Made by a program: the position numbers and the translations under genes. A stretch of DNA of 64,000 nt from Rhizobium sp. CSW-27 (lineage in GTDB: Bacteria; Pseudomonadota; Alphaproteobacteria; Rhizobiales; Rhizobiaceae), in assembly GCF_018760785.1 (NCBI RefSeq), contig NZ_JAHHZO010000005.1, positions 62,001 through 126,000 of the forward strand, given 5' to 3'. Within the stretch, counting starts at the first letter, position 1, and every line of letters starts with the position of its first letter. Below, in pieces: positions 62,043 to 64,000 of this stretch. The notes under the pieces are model-generated. The model ran no database searches. It was not told the origin of the DNA and worked only from the letters and a program-made list of their open reading frames with translations.

Positions 62043-62067
62043 AACGGGTTCAGGGGATAATTGTTCC
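62043..62067 (-). promoter_or_regulatory. EcfG/RpoE2-type promoter for the response regulator gene
   Basis: Minus strand: GGAAC (62067-62063), 16 bases, CGTT (62046-62043), an exact consensus match. The RNA start would be near 62037, giving a leader of roughly 60 nt before the ATG at 61978. Confidence 0.82.
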
Positions 62068-62125
62068 GCTGCGTGACGCTGTTTGCGAAAGGTAACACTT
62101 CGTTAAGCTTTTGAAATGCTTGGGT

Positions 62126-63952
62126 TCAACCTTCCAGTTCTTCCCGCAGCATCTCGAGTTCCAGCCATTCCTCTTCCATTTTTGCAAGCTTTTCCCGCAG
62201 CTTCTCCATCTCCGCGGCAATACGGTTGAAGGTGGCGGGATCCTTGGCGAAGAGGTTGGGATCGGCCATCTTCGCCTCGCGTGCGGCAATGTCCGCCTCT
62301 GCCTTTTCCATCTCCTTCGGCAGGTTCTCGAGCGCGAACTTCTGCTTGTAGGAAAGCTTGCCCTTTGCCTTCGGCGCTTCCGATGTGCCGCCGGACAGGG
62401 CGGCGGCGCTCTCCGCCTTCGCCTTCTCCGCGCGGCGCTTCTCCTCCAGCGCGCCCTTGCGCTGCGCCATCATGTCCGTATAGCCGCCGGCATATTCGAT
62501 CCAGCGCCCATCCGGCGCCTCGGGGCTTGCGGGGGCGATGGTGGAGGTCACGGTGCGGTCGAGGAAATCGCGGTCGTGGCTGACGAGGATGACGGTGCCG
62601 TTATAGCCGGCGACGATCTCCTGCAGCAGGTCGAGCGTCTCGATGTCGAGATCGTTGGTCGGCTCGTCGAGGATCAGCAGGTTGGACGGCTTCGCCATGA
62701 TCCGCGCCAGAATCAGGCGGGCGCGCTCGCCGCCGGAGAGGTTCTTGATCGGCGTGCGCATCTGTTCCGGCTGGAACAGGAAATCCTTCATGTAGCCGGC
62801 CACATGGCGCTGCTCGCCATTGACCAGCAGGCTCTCGCCGCGGCCATCGGTCAGGTAGTGGCTGAGCGTGTCTTCCGGATCGAGGTCCTCGCGCTTCTGG
62901 TCGAGCGTGGCGATTTCCAGATTGGTGCCGAGCTTGATGCTGCCGCTGTCGGGTTCCAGCTGGCCGGTCAACATTTTCAGAAGCGTCGTCTTGCCGGCAC
63001 CATTCGGACCGACAAGGCCGATGCGATCGCCGCGATGCACGCGGATCGAGAAGGGCGCCACGATCTGCCGCTCGGCATAACGCTTGGTGATCGCTTCCGC
63101 CTCGATCACCAGCTTGCCGCTTTCCTTGCCTTCCGTCACCGAGGCCTGGATGGTGCCCTGCGGGCCGCGATGGCCGCGATACTGGGCGCGCAGGCTCTGC
63201 AGGTTGCCGAGGCGGCGCATGTTGCGCTTGCGCCGTGCGGTCACGCCGTAACGCAGCCAGTGTTCCTCGCGTTCGATCTGCTTGCCGAGCTTGTGCTGCT
63301 CGATTTCTTCTTCCTCGAGGATACGGTCGCGCCATTCCTCGAAATGGGCAAAGCCCTGGTCGAGACGGCGCGACAGGCCGCGATCCAGCCAGACGGTGGC
63401 GGTGGAGACCTTTTCGAGAAAACGGCGGTCGTGCGAGATGAGAACGATGGCGCTGCGGGTCTTCTGCAACTCGCCTTCCAGCCATTCGATGGTCGGAAGG
63501 TCGAGATGGTTGGTCGGCTCGTCCAGCATCAGGATGTCGGGTTCCGGCGCCATCACACGGGCAAGGGCCGCGCGGCGCGCCTCGCCGCCAGAAAGCTGGC
63601 GAGGGTCTTCCTGGCCGGTCAGACCCAGATGTTCGAGCAGATAGGTGACGCGGTAGGGATCGTCGCTTGGGCCCAGCCCCGCCTCGCAATAGGCCTGCAC
63701 GGTGGAAAAATCTGCAAAGTCCGGCGCCTGTTCCAGGTAGCGGATGGTGGCGGAGGGGTGGCGGAAGACGGCGCCGGACTGCGCCTCGACCATGCCGGCG
63801 GCGATCTTCATCAGCGTCGATTTGCCCGAGCCGTTGCGCCCGACAAGGCAGATCCGGTCCCCCGGCTCCACCTGAAGATTGGCGCCGGCCAGAAGCGGGG
63901 TGCCGCCGAAGCTCAGCCGGATGTCGTCAAGCTTGAGAATGGGAGGGGCCAT
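62126..63952 (-). CDS. ABC-F family ATPase (Uup-like)
   Basis: Soluble protein with two fused ABC ATPase domains and no membrane segment, 608 residues. The first domain has GRNGSGKSTLMKIA, LSGGEARRAALARV and DEPTNHLDLPTIEWLE. The second has GPNGAGKTTLLKML, LSGGERARLILARI and DEPTNDLDIETLDLLQ. The basic interdomain linker is rich in Arg. The C-terminus (KLSYKQKFALENLPKEMEKA and KMEEEWLELEMLREEL) forms the coiled coil typical of Uup. Known members act on ribosomes or on DNA structures. ATG 63952 is preferred to the TTG at 63964. Confidence 0.92.
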   Translation of the reverse strand: MAPPILKLDDIRLSFGGTPLLAGANLQVEPGDRICLVGRNGSGKSTLMKIAAGMVEAQSGAVFRHPSATIRYLEQAPDFADFSTVQAYCEAGLGPSDDPYRVTYLLEHLGLTGQEDPRQLSGGEARRAALARVMAPEPDILMLDEPTNHLDLPTIEWLEGELQKTRSAIVLISHDRRFLEKVSTATVWLDRGLSRRLDQGFAHFEEWRDRILEEEEIEQHKLGKQIEREEHWLRYGVTARRKRNMRRLGNLQSLRAQYRGHRGPQGTIQASVTEGKESGKLVIEAEAITKRYAERQIVAPFSIRVHRGDRIGLVGPNGAGKTTLLKMLTGQLEPDSGSIKLGTNLEIATLDQKREDLDPEDTLSHYLTDGRGESLLVNGEQRHVAGYMKDFLFQPEQMRTPIKNLSGGERARLILARIMAKPSNLLILDEPTNDLDIETLDLLQEIVAGYNGTVILVSHDRDFLDRTVTSTIAPASPEAPDGRWIEYAGGYTDMMAQRKGALEEKRRAEKAKAESAAALSGGTSEAPKAKGKLSYKQKFALENLPKEMEKAEADIAAREAKMADPNLFAKDPATFNRIAAEMEKLREKLAKMEEEWLELEMLREELEG

Positions 63953-64000
63953 GGTGTGCGTCAAGCTCCGGTGAAATCATCGGGACGGGCGATCAGAAGG

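Noticed and set aside
1..64000. tRNA, rRNA, CRISPR arrays, insertion sequences, prophage or integrase genes
   Set aside because: I looked for conserved tRNA arms, repeat-spacer patterns, transposase motifs and phage genes and saw none.

Overview
The window is high-GC (about 62-64%), gene-dense chromosomal DNA from an alphaproteobacterium, almost certainly a member of the Rhizobiaceae. The evidence is a complete-looking aerobic cobalamin gene block, both genes for cyclic beta-1,2-glucan (synthase NdvB and exporter NdvA), a rhizobial-type pyruvate carboxylase, the phaR-phaA-phaB set, and promoters of the EcfG/RpoE2 general-stress type. I see no rRNA, tRNA, CRISPR array, insertion sequence or prophage. 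The content is core chromosome rather than an accessory island.

Layout. 1-12 kb: cobalamin biosynthesis. A minus-strand operon (DUF1636 gene, cobW, cobN, cobG, cobH, cobI; cobI runs off the left edge) follows a clear cobalamin riboswitch at about 7.6-7.77 kb. Divergent from it are cobO-cobQ, then cobD (minus) and cobC (plus). 12-21 kb: a metabolic stretch with an AbgB-type amidohydrolase, a soluble chemoreceptor-like Cache protein, a class III aminotransferase, a cardiolipin synthase-like enzyme, an EEP-fold phosphatase/nuclease, an LhgO-like FAD oxidase and an M20 amidohydrolase. 21.6-33 kb: ndvB (2,824 codons), a secreted PHB-depolymerase-type esterase and ndvA. 33-38 kb: a LuxR-type regulator without a nearby luxI, then pyc. 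38-46 kb: a DeoR regulator with an MFS transporter, ispG, an OmpA-like lipoprotein, a LysE exporter, ispA, mtgA, a GST and rpmF. 46-49 kb: phaR divergent from phaA-phaB, plus two small envelope genes. 50-56 kb: an SUV3-like helicase with a disordered Arg/Gly tail, an S4 protein, fdxA, carD and an rpoH-type sigma factor. 56-64 kb: an M48 lipoprotein protease, thiBPQ behind a TPP riboswitch, a single-domain response regulator and an ABC-F ATPase.

How the genes work together. Two metabolite-sensing RNAs control vitamin modules: B12 for cobalt insertion and corrin-ring synthesis, TPP for thiamine uptake. Cyclic glucan synthesis and export are encoded within 3 kb of each other. PHB synthesis genes sit beside their granule-sensing repressor.

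The most interesting pattern is three sites, read directly from sequence, that fit GGAAC-N16-CGTT exactly. They lie in front of the rpoH-type sigma gene, a single-domain response regulator and a tiny DUF3309 membrane protein. They suggest that these scattered genes belong to one general-stress regulon. Other leads are a LuxR-family gene whose GTG start lies inside a perfect hairpin, an MCP signalling hairpin placed N-terminal to a Cache domain with no membrane segment, and a CobN that appears to lack an internal block. I did not find a clearly novel multi-gene system.
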